From Shewanella chilikensis (GTDB taxonomy: Bacteria > Pseudomonadota > Gammaproteobacteria > Enterobacterales > Shewanellaceae), in assembly GCF_002836945.1 (NCBI RefSeq), contig NZ_NIJM01000027.1, positions 1 through 64,000 on the forward strand: 64,000 nt of DNA. Reading direction: 5' to 3'. Below the pieces are notes generated by a model. That model was not told the DNA's origin. It saw only the letters and a program-made list of their open reading frames with translations, and did not search any database. Shown here piece after piece: positions 30,313-39,625 of this stretch (its first letter is position 1; every line of letters starts with the position of its first letter). The translations under genes were made by a program, and so were the position numbers.

Positions 30313-31398
30313 CTAATTACCGTTCGCTGTCATCTTTTTCAAACCTGCACCAGAAAACAAATGCCGAAAAAGTACCTCAGCCAGTAGTGGAGGAACGGCA
30401 TTACCAATTTGGGTAAATTTTGACTCGACATCTCCTACTGGTTCAAAACCCTGTGGAAAAGTTTGTATTCGTGCACATTCCCGCCATGATAACCGTCTTG
30501 CCTGTTCCAGTTTGGGACGAGAAGTATCCGCAGTTAGATGTTCATATTCATCAGAAAAATCCCAGCGCTGCTTCCAACCATTCTCCAGGTTTGACCACGT
30601 TAACTTCATCACCGGGCTGGCAGGATGTAATGTCACATGACGCCAGTTAGCGACGACGGTGTAAGCAGGGCTATCCCATTGAGCTTTGCGGTTTCGGGAC
30701 ATGAAATACCATGAGAAATGTCCTTCAGGATCGTGTGGTCGTTCGTAAAACTCACCTTCAGGCCATAGAGGTAAATCCCTGATAGCCTCACCATGCGAAA
30801 TATAGGGTTTTAAATGAGGATTCTTTTTTGTCGCTTTGCCATGTGTTTCAGCAGGAAATTCAAAGTATTGCCCCAGATCGTTTCTGACACCAATGATAAA
30901 CAAACGCTTGCGAGACTGAGGCACGCCATAAGCCCTTGCGTTTACCATATGATAGCTGACCTGGTATCCGGCAGCTTTGTATGCCGTGAGCTGTTGTTCC
31001 AGAAAACTACCGGCCCCCAAATGTTTCAAGCCCGAAACATTTTCAGCAACAAAATACTTAGGCCGAACGGTCTCTAATACCCGTAGAAAGTGTTTATAAA
31101 GGTTTGTTCTGTCGTCATTGTTTGGTTTTCTGTTACCTGCCATTGAAAATGACTGGCAGGGATAACCACCAACAACAATATCAACATTCGGAAAAGACTG
31201 AATTTGAGAGATATCGCTGTGTCTGATATCAGTATCTGGAAAATAGTTGTTTAATGTTTTGCAAGCATTCTCTACAACATCGTTGGCAAAGACGATGTCT
31301 CCACCGGCTGAGGTAATTCCAAAATCCATGCCTCCGCAGCCGGAGAATAGCGAAAGTACTCGGATATTATCATTGTCTCTTTCAAAAATACTGTTCAT
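30313..31398 (-). CDS. druM: C5-cytosine DNA methyltransferase (DruM-like)
   Basis: A 361-residue enzyme with the C5-methyltransferase motifs in order: LSLFSGCGGMDFGI (SAM-binding motif I), VGGYPCQSFSMAGNR (motif IV with the catalytic Cys), FVAENVSGL (motif VI), QSRKRLFIIG (motif VIII), then the target-recognition region, ECARIQTFP (motif IX) and QIGNAVPPLLAEVL (motif X). It should transfer a methyl group from SAM to cytosine in a specific sequence. It is the first gene of a five-gene operon, with the next gene starting 9 bases on. In Druantia type II it would mark host DNA. No restriction endonuclease of the usual kind is adjacent. The target sequence cannot be predicted. Confidence 0.93.
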   Translation of the reverse strand: MNSIFERDNDNIRVLSLFSGCGGMDFGITSAGGDIVFANDVVENACKTLNNYFPDTDIRHSDISQIQSFPNVDIVVGGYPCQSFSMAGNRKPNNDDRTNLYKHFLRVLETVRPKYFVAENVSGLKHLGAGSFLEQQLTAYKAAGYQVSYHMVNARAYGVPQSRKRLFIIGVRNDLGQYFEFPAETHGKATKKNPHLKPYISHGEAIRDLPLWPEGEFYERPHDPEGHFSWYFMSRNRKAQWDSPAYTVVANWRHVTLHPASPVMKLTWSNLENGWKQRWDFSDEYEHLTADTSRPKLEQARRLSWRECARIQTFPQGFEPVGDVESKFTQIGNAVPPLLAEVLFRHLFSGAGLKKMTANGN

Positions 31399-31530
31399 AT
31401 ACCCATGCCAAAATTCTTTTATAACAGAGCAAAAACTCTCAATGAATTATCAAATTATCCATAAAATCATGGGGAAAGATTATACAGTAGCACAACAAAT
31501 CTTACATCAGCATGTTTGATTTTTTCACCC
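31399..31530. promoter_or_regulatory. Promoter region of the defence operon
   Basis: This is the only gap in front of the five-gene operon. It is AT-rich and on the minus strand carries TTGAGA and TTATAAAAG, but with suboptimal spacing. GAGAG TTTTTG CTCTG forms a short palindrome between them. The plus strand also has a 25-codon frame (31441-31518) that I regard as chance or a transposase scrap. Confidence 0.35.
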
Positions 31531-32013
31531 TGACCTTTCCCCCCCGAATTTAAGACCATGACATTGATCAGATTTCCAATACACTGGAGCCAATGGAGAT
31601 CTCAACATGAAGAAACGTTACACCGAAGAACAAATCATCAAGGCCACCAACAGCATGAGGCAGGTTGCAAGATTCTTGGAACAGTTGATGGAAGAGCGCG
31701 GCAAGCCAAGCAAGGTTACCTGTAACAACCGGGGAGAATTTACCAGCAAGGCAATGTTTTTCAGGAGTAAGGAAACGGGCGTCACACTGGGCTTTATCCA
31801 ACCAAGAAAGCCGACGCAAAATGCCTTTGTGGTAAGCTTGATGAATGGCAAATTCAGGAATGAATGTCTGAACCAGCACTGGTTCAGAACCTAGAGGAAG
31901 CCAGATACGAAATCAAGCTGTGGCGAGAACACTACAATCGTGTTCGCCCACATAGTTCGCTGAACTATATACCGCCTGTTGCGGTATTCAATGAATTACG
32001 CAAGGTAACCTAA
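31531..32013 (+). mobile_element. Internally deleted IS3-family element remnant
   Basis: The left end is TGACCTTTCCCCCCC (31531), typical of the IS407-like group. From 31607 the frame reads MKKRYTEEQIIKA, the start of OrfA, and then jumps straight into the C-terminal integrase core of OrfB (RGKPSKVT...). Most of both genes is missing. Key residues are damaged: the DNG of the DDE triad reads NNR, and the catalytic Glu segment reads NAFVVSLMNGKFR. A one-base shift follows WFRT at about 31890, after which the usual end (LWREHYNRVRPHSSLNYIPP) continues to 32013. It cannot be functional. Confidence 0.85.
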
Positions 32014-32018
32014 TTTGC

Positions 32019-32236
32019 GAGTGGTGCACTACGGAGTTGAATTCGCGCTTACTTTTAGACGTTTTCCTATCTCCCGATAACTGAAACCCTCGCGTAAATA
32101 GGCCTTAATCTGGTATCGTTGTCCCTCGATCAACTGCTTGTAATTCATGGTAACTACTCATGTTTGTTTGGCGACTACAGAGTATCACCAACAGGCAGTT
32201 GATCTCTCCTCACAGTTTAACCATGAGTGGTGCACT
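32019..32236 (-). mobile_element. IS30-family transposase remnant flanked by 12-bp repeats
   Basis: On the minus strand from the ATG at 32148, the frame reads MNYKQLIEGQRYQIKAYLRE, then FSYREIGKRLKVSA, the helix-turn-helix start of IS30-family transposases. It stops after about 38 residues, near 32033. The fragment lies between two direct copies of GAGTGGTGCACT (32019-32030 and 32225-32236), which look like element ends. The rest of the transposase is gone. Confidence 0.7.
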
Positions 32237-32977
32237 TATTATCTGAATTTGGGACTCGCTTTTGCGTACCATCGTCAATAACAGTAGCTTTACCGCTGCC
32301 CGGAACGATGGTGATGTACCAATACGCCCCATGTACTGGTACATGATCCTGATTTCTTCGGGCGTCAGGGTTCGATCTCTCGGCTCAAATCTGGCAATGC
32401 TGGAAGGCCTCACCAGGTCTGCCGGGTTCTCGACTTTCTGCCCTCTCTCAATCGCCCATCGATACACCTGGAGTACAATATCACGTGTGTGTACAGCCGT
32501 TGCGGGCGCTCCACGCTCTACTATAGCGTCAGTTAGTGCTCGCAGATCTTCATGGGTGATTTCGGTCAGCTTCTGATTGCCAAATTTGCCCTCTAACTCT
32601 CGGGCATAGACTGAGCGACGCATATCCCGGGTAGAATCGGCCATCTGATAACCACGCAACCATTTCTGAGCCCAGGCACCAAAGGTTTCAGCATCTTTCG
32701 TTCTCGCCTTCGCACGTGCTTTCTCTTTGGCCGGTGACTTTCCATCAGTAACCATTCGCTTCGCTTCATTGAGACGCTCACGCGCTTCTGCTAACGTGAT
32801 GCCTCCTACTCCATAGCGACCAAAGGTAATGGTTTCTTGTCTGCCATTGATCGAGTAGTTATAGCGAAAAGAAATAGAGCCCGCAGTGGTCACAGCAACA
32901 TAGAGGCCATCACGGTCATTGACTTTGTAAAGTTTATCTTTGGGTTTGAGATTGCGTAGCTTGGTATCAGTCAGCAT
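32237..32977 (-). pseudogene. Truncated P4-type tyrosine integrase
   Basis: The frame from 32977 begins MLTDTKLRNLKPKDKLYKVN, with the DUF4102-type arm-binding N-terminal domain, then a core-binding domain, then the start of the catalytic domain (RTLTPEEIRIMYQYM ... LLLLTMVRKSE, containing the first catalytic Arg). Homology ends at about 32255, and the frame reaches a stop inside the IS debris. The His-x-x-Arg, His and Tyr of the active site are missing, so about 145 of roughly 400 residues are lost. Its 5' end faces guaA, a known integration hotspot for such elements. It is the probable former mobility gene of the island. Confidence 0.88.
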
Positions 32978-33000
32978 ATTTCGACCTATTATTATTGTTT

Positions 33001-33149
33001 GATACCATGCTGAAAACCCCCTGGAAAACTAGAAATTAATCCTTATAAAACAGATAGATATACAAACTCAATGCCATACCCCATCAAAAAAACTCAGCAT
33101 GGTATCGGGCGTAATCCATGGCATTACCGATGAATCATACCCATCAAAA
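33001..33149. repeat. Repeats upstream of the integrase remnant
   Basis: A perfect 13-bp inverted repeat (GATACCATGCTGA at 33001-33013 and TCAGCATGGTATC at 33094-33106) flanks an AT-rich spacer. A near-identical direct repeat (ATACCCCATCAAAA near 33076 and ATACCCATCAAAA at 33137-33149) overlaps it. The position before an integrase suggests arm-type recombination sites or an operator. No gene lies between 32978 and 33284. Confidence 0.55.
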
Positions 33150-33215
33150 TACCACGGTCAAACCGTGCTTGGCGTTGCCAGACATTGCCAAAAATGACTA
33201 AGCCAAAAACAAAAA

Positions 33216-33237
33216 AAGTCCGCAATTACGCGGACTT
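33216..33237 (-). terminator. Terminator of guaBA
   Basis: AAGTCCGC and GCGGACTT (8-bp stem, 6-base loop), followed on the minus strand by a run of seven or more T, about 50 bases past the guaA stop. Confidence 0.85.
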
Positions 33238-33284
33238 AAGTATGATTTAGTGCTTGTTAATGCCAGACCTTTCTTAAAGGAGCA

Positions 33285-34862
33285 TTATTCCCACTCAATC
33301 GTTGCCGGTGGCTTGCCTGAGATGTCGTACACCACGCGGGAGATACCGTCGATTTCATTGATGATGCGGTTGGACACCCGGCCGAGGAAGTCGTACGGCA
33401 GGTGAGCCCAATGGGCAGTCATAAAGTCGATGGTTTCCACGGCGCGCAGAGACACAACCCAGTCGTACTTGCGGCCATCGCCCATCACGCCTACGCTGCG
33501 AACCGGCAGGAACACAGTAAAGGCCTGGCTGACACGGTCGTACAGTTCGGCTTTGCGCAGCTCTTCGATGAAGATGGCATCGGCGCGGCGCAGCAGATCG
33601 CAGTACTCTTTCTTGACTTCGCCGAGTACCCGTACGCCCAGGCCTGGGCCTGGGAATGGGTGGCGATAGAGCATGTCGTAAGGCAGACCCAGCTCCAGGC
33701 CAATCTTGCGTACTTCGTCTTTGAACAGTTCACGCAGCGGTTCAACCAGACCCAGCTCCATATCTTCCGGCAGACCGCCGACGTTATGGTGTGACTTGAT
33801 CACATGGGCCTTGCCCGTGGCGCTGCCGGCAGATTCGATGACATCAGGGTAGATGGTGCCCTGGGCCAGCCACTTGGCGTTAACGCACTTACCGGCTTCT
33901 TCGTCGAAGATTTCCACAAATACCCGGCCGATGATCTTGCGCTTGGCTTCAGGGTCGTTTTCGCCTTTGAGGGCATTGAGGAATCTGTCTTCGGCTTCAA
34001 CCTTGATGATATTGAGACCAAAGTGGTCGCCGAACATCTCCATCACTTGCTCGCCTTCGTTCAGACGCAGCAGGCCGTTGTCGACAAACACACAGGTGAG
34101 TCTGTCGCCGATGGCGCGGTGCAGCAGCATGGCAGTAACAGAAGAGTCGACCCCACCGGAAAGCGCCAGGATTACTTCGTCGTCACCTATCTGCTTTTTC
34201 AGGCGCTCAACGGCGTCTTCGATAATGGAAGCGGGTTTCCACTTGGCTTCACAGCCACAGATTTCCAGCGCGAAATGCTCCAGCATGCGCTTGCCCTGAC
34301 GGGTGTGGGTCACTTCAGGGTGGAACTGCACGCCATAGAAACCTTTGGCTTCATTGGCCATGGCGGCGAATGGGCAGGTTTCGGTCTTGGCAACCGCGAC
34401 AAAGCCTTCAGGGATGGCCGAGACTTTGTCACCGTGGCTCATCCATACATCCAGCAATGGACGACCGGCTTCATTAACGGCATCTTCGATGTTTTTGAAC
34501 AGTGCAGATTCGGCCAGCAGTTCGATTTGCGCGTAACCGAACTCGCCCTCGCCTATGCCCTGAATAACCTTGCCGCCCAGCTGCTCGCTCATGGTCTGCA
34601 TGCCGTAGCAGATACCCAGTACAGGCACGCCTGCGTTAAACACATACTCAGGGGCTCGGGGAGAGTTGTCAGCGGTGACACTCTCGGGACCACCGGCCAG
34701 AATAATGCCCTGAGGGGCAAATTCGCGGATCTGCTCTTCACTGACATCCCAGGCCCAGAGTTCACAGTAGACGCCAATTTCGCGGATACGACGGGCAATC
34801 AGCTGGGTATACTGGGATCCGAAATCAAGGATCAGTATCTTGTGCTCATGAATATTGCTCAT
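33285..34862 (-). CDS. guaA: GMP synthase (glutamine-hydrolysing)
   Basis: A 525-residue enzyme that converts XMP, glutamine and ATP to GMP. The N-terminal class I amidotransferase domain has the catalytic Cys in VLGICYGMQ (about 86) and the His-x-Glu in [11 protein letters not shown]. The ATP-pyrophosphatase domain has the P-loop LSGGVDSSV (about 235). The C-terminal dimerisation domain ends with [12 protein letters not shown]. The length is standard. It follows guaB on the same strand, as in the guaBA operon. The last codons are a classical insertion site for genomic islands, and the integrase remnant beyond agrees with that. Confidence 0.97.
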   Translation of the reverse strand: MSNIHEHKILILDFGSQYTQLIARRIREIGVYCELWAWDVSEEQIREFAPQGIILAGGPESVTADNSPRAPEYVFNAGVPVLGICYGMQTMSEQLGGKVIQGIGEGEFGYAQIELLAESALFKNIEDAVNEAGRPLLDVWMSHGDKVSAIPEGFVAVAKTETCPFAAMANEAKGFYGVQFHPEVTHTRQGKRMLEHFALEICGCEAKWKPASIIEDAVERLKKQIGDDEVILALSGGVDSSVTAMLLHRAIGDRLTCVFVDNGLLRLNEGEQVMEMFGDHFGLNIIKVEAEDRFLNALKGENDPEAKRKIIGRVFVEIFDEEAGKCVNAKWLAQGTIYPDVIESAGSATGKAHVIKSHHNVGGLPEDMELGLVEPLRELFKDEVRKIGLELGLPYDMLYRHPFPGPGLGVRVLGEVKKEYCDLLRRADAIFIEELRKAELYDRVSQAFTVFLPVRSVGVMGDGRKYDWVVSLRAVETIDFMTAHWAHLPYDFLGRVSNRIINEIDGISRVVYDISGKPPATIEWE

Positions 34863-34893
34863 TGATAACCTTTATCTCTTTAGTTTGATTGCA

Positions 34894-34913
34894 GTGCCTG
34901 CCGTAACAGGCAC
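34894..34913. other. Intercistronic hairpin guaB/guaA
   Basis: GTGCCTG and CAGGCAC (7 bp, 6-base loop) lie between guaB and guaA. The T-run is on the plus strand only, against the direction of transcription, so it is more likely an mRNA processing or stability hairpin than a terminator of guaB. Confidence 0.4.
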
Positions 34914-34965
34914 AGTTTTTATCTGCTTATAAACCAAGGGCGACACTCATGCCGCCCCGAATTTA

Positions 34966-36432
34966 TTAAACACCTGAACGGTAGTTCGGCGCTTCTTTGG
35001 AGATAGTCACATCGTGAACGTGGGATTCGCCCATACCGGCTGAAGTCACCTTAACGAACTGGGCCTTTTCACCCAATTCCTGAATGGTGGCGCAGCCTGT
35101 CAGGCCCATACAGGAGCGCAGACCGCCCATGTACTGATGGATAATCTCTTTGATTTTGCCTTTGTAAGGAACACGGCCTTCGATACCTTCAGGTACCAGT
35201 TTGTCGGCAGCGTTGTCGCTCTGGAAGTAGCGATCGGAAGAGCCCTGAGACATGGCGCCCAGTGACCCCATACCGCGGTAAGACTTATAGGCACGGCCCT
35301 TGTAGAGTTCAGTTTCACCTGGAGATTCATCGGTACCGGCAAACATGGAACCTGCCATGATGCAAGATGCACCAGCGGCCAGCGCCTTGGCCAGATCGCC
35401 TGAGAAACGGATACCGCCATCGGCAATCACAGGGATACCCAGATGCTTAACGGCAGCAGCAGCATCGGAAACCGCAGTGATTTGCGGTACACCCACGCCG
35501 GTAACGATACGGGTAGTACAGATGGAGCCAGGGCCAATACCGACTTTAACCGCATTCACACCGGCTTCTACCAGCGCCAGGGCGCCTTCGGCGGTCGCCA
35601 CGTTGCCGCCAACGATTTGCAGATCCGGATACTTGGCACGGGTATCGCGAATACGCTGCAGAACCCCTTCAGAATGGCCGTGGGAAGAGTCAATCAAGAG
35701 TACATCGACACCGGCTTTGACCAGCGCATCAACACGTTCTTCGTTACCGGCACCGGCACCAACAGCGGCACCAACACGCAGACGACCCAGCTCATCTTTA
35801 CAGGCATTGGGCTTACGCTCGGCTTTCTCGAAGTCTTTAACTGTGATCAGGCCCTTGAGCTGGAATTCATCATTCACAACCAGCACTTTTTCAATGCGGT
35901 TGGAGTGCATCAGCTTTTGTACTTCATCCAACTTGGTGCCTTCAGGTACAGTCACCAGACGCTCTTTCGGGGTCATGATTTCAGAAACCAGGCGGTTGGT
36001 ATCGGTCACGAAGCGCACGTCACGGCCGGTGATAATTCCCACCAATTCGTTGGCGTCATTGATTACCGGATAGCCGGCAAATCCGTTCTTTTCGGTTAAT
36101 ACCTTAAGCTCGGCCAGTGTCGTGGAAGGTGTTACTGTCACAGGCTGTTGAACCACACCTGCTTCATAGATCTTCACTTTACGAACTTCTTCGGCCTGCT
36201 GTTCAATACTCATATTCTTATGAATAAAGCCCAAGCCACCTTCCTGCGCCATGGCGATTGCCAAACGGGCTTCGGTCACTGTGTCCATTGCAGCGGACAC
36301 CAGGGGGATATTCAGTTCGATTTTGTCGGTCAGACGGGTCTTGAGATTGGCGGTATTAGGGAGAACGGTCGAGTGGGCCGGAACCAGCAGCACATCGTCA
36401 AAGGTAAGCGCTTCTTTAATTAATCGTAGCAT
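34966..36432 (-). CDS. guaB: Inosine-5'-monophosphate dehydrogenase
   Basis: A 488-residue enzyme that oxidises IMP to XMP with NAD, the committed step to guanine nucleotides. The start [21 protein letters not shown] is canonical and follows GGGAGA; the long upstream extension of the frame is not coding. Two CBS domains lie at about 95-205. The catalytic loop has Cys in [13 protein letters not shown] (about 305), and the flap has [17 protein letters not shown]. It is the first gene of guaBA, divergent from xseA with about 117 bases between; that gap must hold both promoters. Confidence 0.97.
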   Translation of the reverse strand: MLRLIKEALTFDDVLLVPAHSTVLPNTANLKTRLTDKIELNIPLVSAAMDTVTEARLAIAMAQEGGLGFIHKNMSIEQQAEEVRKVKIYEAGVVQQPVTVTPSTTLAELKVLTEKNGFAGYPVINDANELVGIITGRDVRFVTDTNRLVSEIMTPKERLVTVPEGTKLDEVQKLMHSNRIEKVLVVNDEFQLKGLITVKDFEKAERKPNACKDELGRLRVGAAVGAGAGNEERVDALVKAGVDVLLIDSSHGHSEGVLQRIRDTRAKYPDLQIVGGNVATAEGALALVEAGVNAVKVGIGPGSICTTRIVTGVGVPQITAVSDAAAAVKHLGIPVIADGGIRFSGDLAKALAAGASCIMAGSMFAGTDESPGETELYKGRAYKSYRGMGSLGAMSQGSSDRYFQSDNAADKLVPEGIEGRVPYKGKIKEIIHQYMGGLRSCMGLTGCATIQELGEKAQFVKVTSAGMGESHVHDVTISKEAPNYRSGV

Positions 36433-36549
36433 TGCAACATCTCCCCGGGGGTTAGATTGAAGGTGAAATATTGCGGCGGCATTATACCTTGCAACCCCGG
36501 GGTGGTAAATGGGAAAATAGAGAAAAATTCCAATTTGAACGCAAATTCC

Positions 36550-37893
36550 ATGCCAGAGCTCAAAAAACAGGTATATACCGTCTCCCGCCTCAATGCCGAA
36601 GTACGTGCCTTGTTGGAGGGAAACCTCGGCAGAATTTGGCTCAATGGTGAAATTTCCAACTTTGCCAGCCCAAGCTCGGGCCATTGGTATCTGACTCTCA
36701 AGGACAATCATTCGCAAATTCGCTGCGCCATGTTCCGTGGTCGCAATCAGAACGTGACCTTCCGCCCGGTCAACGGCCAGCAAGTGCTGGTGCGTGCAGC
36801 CCTGAGTGTGTATGAGCCTAGGGGCGATTATCAACTGCTTATCGAAACCATGCTGCCTGCCGGTGATGGCTTACTGGCGCAGCAGTATGAAGCGCTGAAG
36901 CTGAAACTCGCGGCCGAAGGCCTGTTTGCCGCCGATACCAAGCGGCCACTACCGGCCAACATCCAGCGCATCGGGGTGATCACCTCCCCCACAGGCGCCG
37001 CCATTCGCGATGTACTGCATGTGCTGAAACGCCGCGATCCTTCCATCGAAGTGGTGATCTATCCTTCCCAGGTTCAGGGCAGTACCGCCGCCAACCAGCT
37101 TATTGAGGCGCTCACCTTGGCCAACCAGAGGCTGGAGGTGGATCTGTTACTGCTGACCCGCGGCGGTGGCAGCCTGGAAGATATGTGGTGTTTCAACGAT
37201 GAAAATCTGGCCCACGCCATCTACAACAGTGCCCTGCCGGTAATTTCAGCTGTGGGTCATGAGGTAGATACCTGTATCAGTGATTATGTCGCCGATCTGC
37301 GTGCCCCTACCCCATCGGCCGCCGCCGAACTGGTATCCCAGGATGTCGATAATAAACGGCAAAAGCTGACCACTACCATGGCCAGGCTGCGCCAGGGCTG
37401 GCAACACTGGCACTTGGCCAAGCGCCAACAGCTGTCGCTGCTGGATCACAAGTTGCAGCGCCAGGATCCCAAGCGGCGGCTGGAACAGCTGGTACAGCAG
37501 TTTGATGAGCAGCAACTGAGAATGACGGCCGCCATCAACAATCGCCTGCACCGGCTGGAACACAGACAGCTGCAGCTCAAGAGCCGCCTCGAAGCCCAGA
37601 GCCCGACCCACAAACTGAGCCTGGAAGGCAGCAGATTGAATTATCTCGGTCAACAGTTGCAGGACGCCATGGCCGATAAACTGAAAGAGGCCAAGGCGCG
37701 CCTGGGTGCCAGCGCCCATTCGCTGGAAAGTGTCAGCCCGCTGTCGACCCTGTCCAGAGGTTACAGCATAAGCAAGAACGAAGCCGGTAAAGTCCTGGAA
37801 AACAGCGAGGACGCCGTGGTCGGCGAGCAGATGCGCACCCAATTGAAACAGGGCGCGCTGCTTTCAAGAATAGAAGCCATTATTGAGGAATAG
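36550..37893 (+). CDS. xseA: Exodeoxyribonuclease VII large subunit
   Basis: A 447-residue nuclease subunit that with XseB degrades single-stranded DNA from both ends. An N-terminal OB-fold (about 10-110, with [18 protein letters not shown]) is followed by the catalytic region with the conserved [28 protein letters not shown] and [25 protein letters not shown] segments, then a long helical coiled coil. The ATG at 36550 ([15 protein letters not shown]) fits the family; the longer frame adds 31 residues inside the promoter region. It is divergent from guaBA and convergent with der. Confidence 0.95.
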   Translation: MPELKKQVYTVSRLNAEVRALLEGNLGRIWLNGEISNFASPSSGHWYLTLKDNHSQIRCAMFRGRNQNVTFRPVNGQQVLVRAALSVYEPRGDYQLLIETMLPAGDGLLAQQYEALKLKLAAEGLFAADTKRPLPANIQRIGVITSPTGAAIRDVLHVLKRRDPSIEVVIYPSQVQGSTAANQLIEALTLANQRLEVDLLLLTRGGGSLEDMWCFNDENLAHAIYNSALPVISAVGHEVDTCISDYVADLRAPTPSAAAELVSQDVDNKRQKLTTTMARLRQGWQHWHLAKRQQLSLLDHKLQRQDPKRRLEQLVQQFDEQQLRMTAAINNRLHRLEHRQLQLKSRLEAQSPTHKLSLEGSRLNYLGQQLQDAMADKLKEAKARLGASAHSLESVSPLSTLSRGYSISKNEAGKVLENSEDAVVGEQMRTQLKQGALLSRIEAIIEE

Positions 37894-38039
37894 CATCAAT
37901 CAGATAAAGGCTCTTCGCTGGAGAAGGAGCCCAAGTTAAAAATACCCGTGAATCGTTAGCAAATGTTATTCCAGTTCACAGGCCCTTTATTAAACACAAC
38001 TCACTGAATTAAAGTGCAATATTGGTCATCAGAAACAAC

Positions 38040-38062
38040 AAAGCCGGGTTAAACCCGGCTTT
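38040..38062. terminator. Bidirectional terminator xseA/der
   Basis: AAAGCCGGGTT and AACCCGGCTTT form an 11-bp symmetric stem (effective loop TTAAA), with T-rich sequence after it on the plus strand and AACAAC before it. It lies between two convergent genes. Confidence 0.82.
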
Positions 38063-38079
38063 GTTTTGCGAAAACCCTA

Positions 38080-39546
38080 TCAGGCTTTCTTGTTCTTGAT
38101 GTGCGCCATCATCCGCTTGCGGCGTCTTTCCTGGCTCAGGGTCAGTTTCTCCCCCTTGCCTTCAAAGGGGTTGGCCCCTTCCTGGAAGCGCAGCTGGATG
38201 GGCGTACCCACAACCTTCAGCGAGCGGCGGTAGTAGTTCATCATATAGCGCTTATAGGAGTCCGGCAGCTTGGATACCTGGTTGCCGTGTACTACCACGA
38301 TTGGCGGGTTGTAACCACCAGCATGGGCATACTTGAGTTTGACCCGGCGACCATTGACCAGAGGCGGCTGATGGTCGTCCTGCGCCATCTGCATGATCTT
38401 GGTCAGCAGCGAAGTGGATACCCGTCTGGTAGCACTGTCGTAAGCTTCTTCGATGGACTCATACAGATGACCCACGCCTGTGCCATGCAGCGCCGAGATA
38501 AAGTGGATGCGGGCAAAGTCGATAAAGCCCAGACGACGGTCCAGCTCACTCTTGACCCTTTCCTTGACGTCGTTGTCTATGCCGTCCCACTTGTTGACTG
38601 CAATCACCAGCGCCCTGCCGGCGTTGAGGGCAAAGCCCAGCAAACCAAGGTCCTGCTCGGCGATGCCTTCACGGGCATCAATAACCAAGAGCACCACGTT
38701 GGCGTCTTCAACCGCTTTCAGGGTTTTAATCACTGAGAACTTTTCAACGACTTCATGCACCTTGGCGCGGCGACGCACCCCGGCAGTGTCTATGATGACG
38801 TACTCGCGGCCTTCACGCTGCATTGGAATATAGACGGAGTCGCGGGTGGTGCCCGGCTCATCATAAACCACTACCCGCTCTTCACCGAGGATGCGGTTGG
38901 TCAGGGTCGACTTGCCCACATTGGGCTTGCCGATAATTGCCAGCTTGATAGGCAAGTCCTGCAGTCTGGCCTGTTCGGCTTCGGCTTCCTCTTCTGTGTA
39001 TTGACGCTCGTCAACCTTCTCTTCCTCGGGCGCATCAGGATTAATCCCCATCGCCTCGGCAAAAGGAGCCAGCGCATACTCAATCATATTGGTAACGCCG
39101 CGGCCGTGAGCCGCCGCCATCTGATACACCTCACCCAGGCCCAGGGCCCAGAATTCGGCGCAGGCGGAATCGGCATCGATACCGTCAATCTTGTTGGCCA
39201 CCACGAAGGTGGTCTTTTGCCGACTGCGAAGATGTTGGGCTATGGCCTGATCGGCCGCGGTCAAACCGGCGCGGGCATCGGTCAAAAACAGCACTACATC
39301 AGCCTCTTCGATAGCCGCCAGCGATTGCTCGGCCATCTTGGTTTCTATGCCTTCTTCGGTGCCGTCAATACCGCCGGTATCCACCAGGATGAATTCGTAA
39401 CCTGACAGATAGGCACGACCGTATTTACGATCCCGCGTCAAGCCTGGATAATCCGCCACCAGTGCATCACGGGTGCGGGTCAGACGATTGAACAGGGTCG
39501 ACTTACCGACATTGGGTCGCCCTACCAGGGCCACTACAGGAATCAT
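38080..39546 (-). CDS. der: Ribosome biogenesis GTPase Der (EngA)
   Basis: A 488-residue protein with two tandem GTPase domains, needed for 50S subunit maturation. Domain 1 has [12 protein letters not shown] (8-19), DTGGID and NKID. Domain 2 has [12 protein letters not shown] (about 207), DTAGVRR and NKWD. The C-terminal KH-like domain follows, and the tail is basic ([19 protein letters not shown]). An acidic linker separates the GTPase domains. It lies at the end of the rlmN-to-bamB gene series but is separated from bamB by a terminator-like hairpin, so it probably has its own promoter. Confidence 0.97.
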   Translation of the reverse strand: MIPVVALVGRPNVGKSTLFNRLTRTRDALVADYPGLTRDRKYGRAYLSGYEFILVDTGGIDGTEEGIETKMAEQSLAAIEEADVVLFLTDARAGLTAADQAIAQHLRSRQKTTFVVANKIDGIDADSACAEFWALGLGEVYQMAAAHGRGVTNMIEYALAPFAEAMGINPDAPEEEKVDERQYTEEEAEAEQARLQDLPIKLAIIGKPNVGKSTLTNRILGEERVVVYDEPGTTRDSVYIPMQREGREYVIIDTAGVRRRAKVHEVVEKFSVIKTLKAVEDANVVLLVIDAREGIAEQDLGLLGFALNAGRALVIAVNKWDGIDNDVKERVKSELDRRLGFIDFARIHFISALHGTGVGHLYESIEEAYDSATRRVSTSLLTKIMQMAQDDHQPPLVNGRRVKLKYAHAGGYNPPIVVVHGNQVSKLPDSYKRYMMNYYRRSLKVVGTPIQLRFQEGANPFEGKGEKLTLSQERRRKRMMAHIKNKKA

Positions 39547-39576
39547 CTTTTTGCCTCTTTAAAACTTCTCAATAAA

Positions 39577-39605
39577 AAGCCCCCGGAACACACTCCCAGG
39601 GGCTT
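39577..39605 (-). terminator. Terminator after bamB
   Basis: On the minus strand AAGCCCC pairs with GGGGCTT, followed by TTTATT, about 20 bases after the bamB stop. The loop is 15 bases and can pair partly. Confidence 0.65.
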
Positions 39606-39625
39606 GGCAGTATCAAAGCCTGGGA

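Noticed and set aside
18768-31398. DISARM or BREX system
   Set aside because: DISARM has the helicase (drmA) and DUF1998 protein (drmB) as separate genes plus a PLD-type nuclease; here both parts are in one 1980-residue protein and no PLD gene is present. No pglZ or brxL-like gene supports BREX.
30313-31398. Orphan Dcm or type II restriction-modification methyltransferase
   Set aside because: There is no restriction endonuclease partner of ordinary size, and tight packing with the three large genes makes it part of that operon.
31441-31518. 25-codon plus-strand frame in front of the methyltransferase gene
   Set aside because: No ribosome site or recognisable similarity; it overlaps the likely promoter of the defence operon.
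34894-34913. Terminator between guaB and guaA
   Set aside because: The T-run follows the hairpin only on the plus strand, whereas both genes are read on the minus strand.
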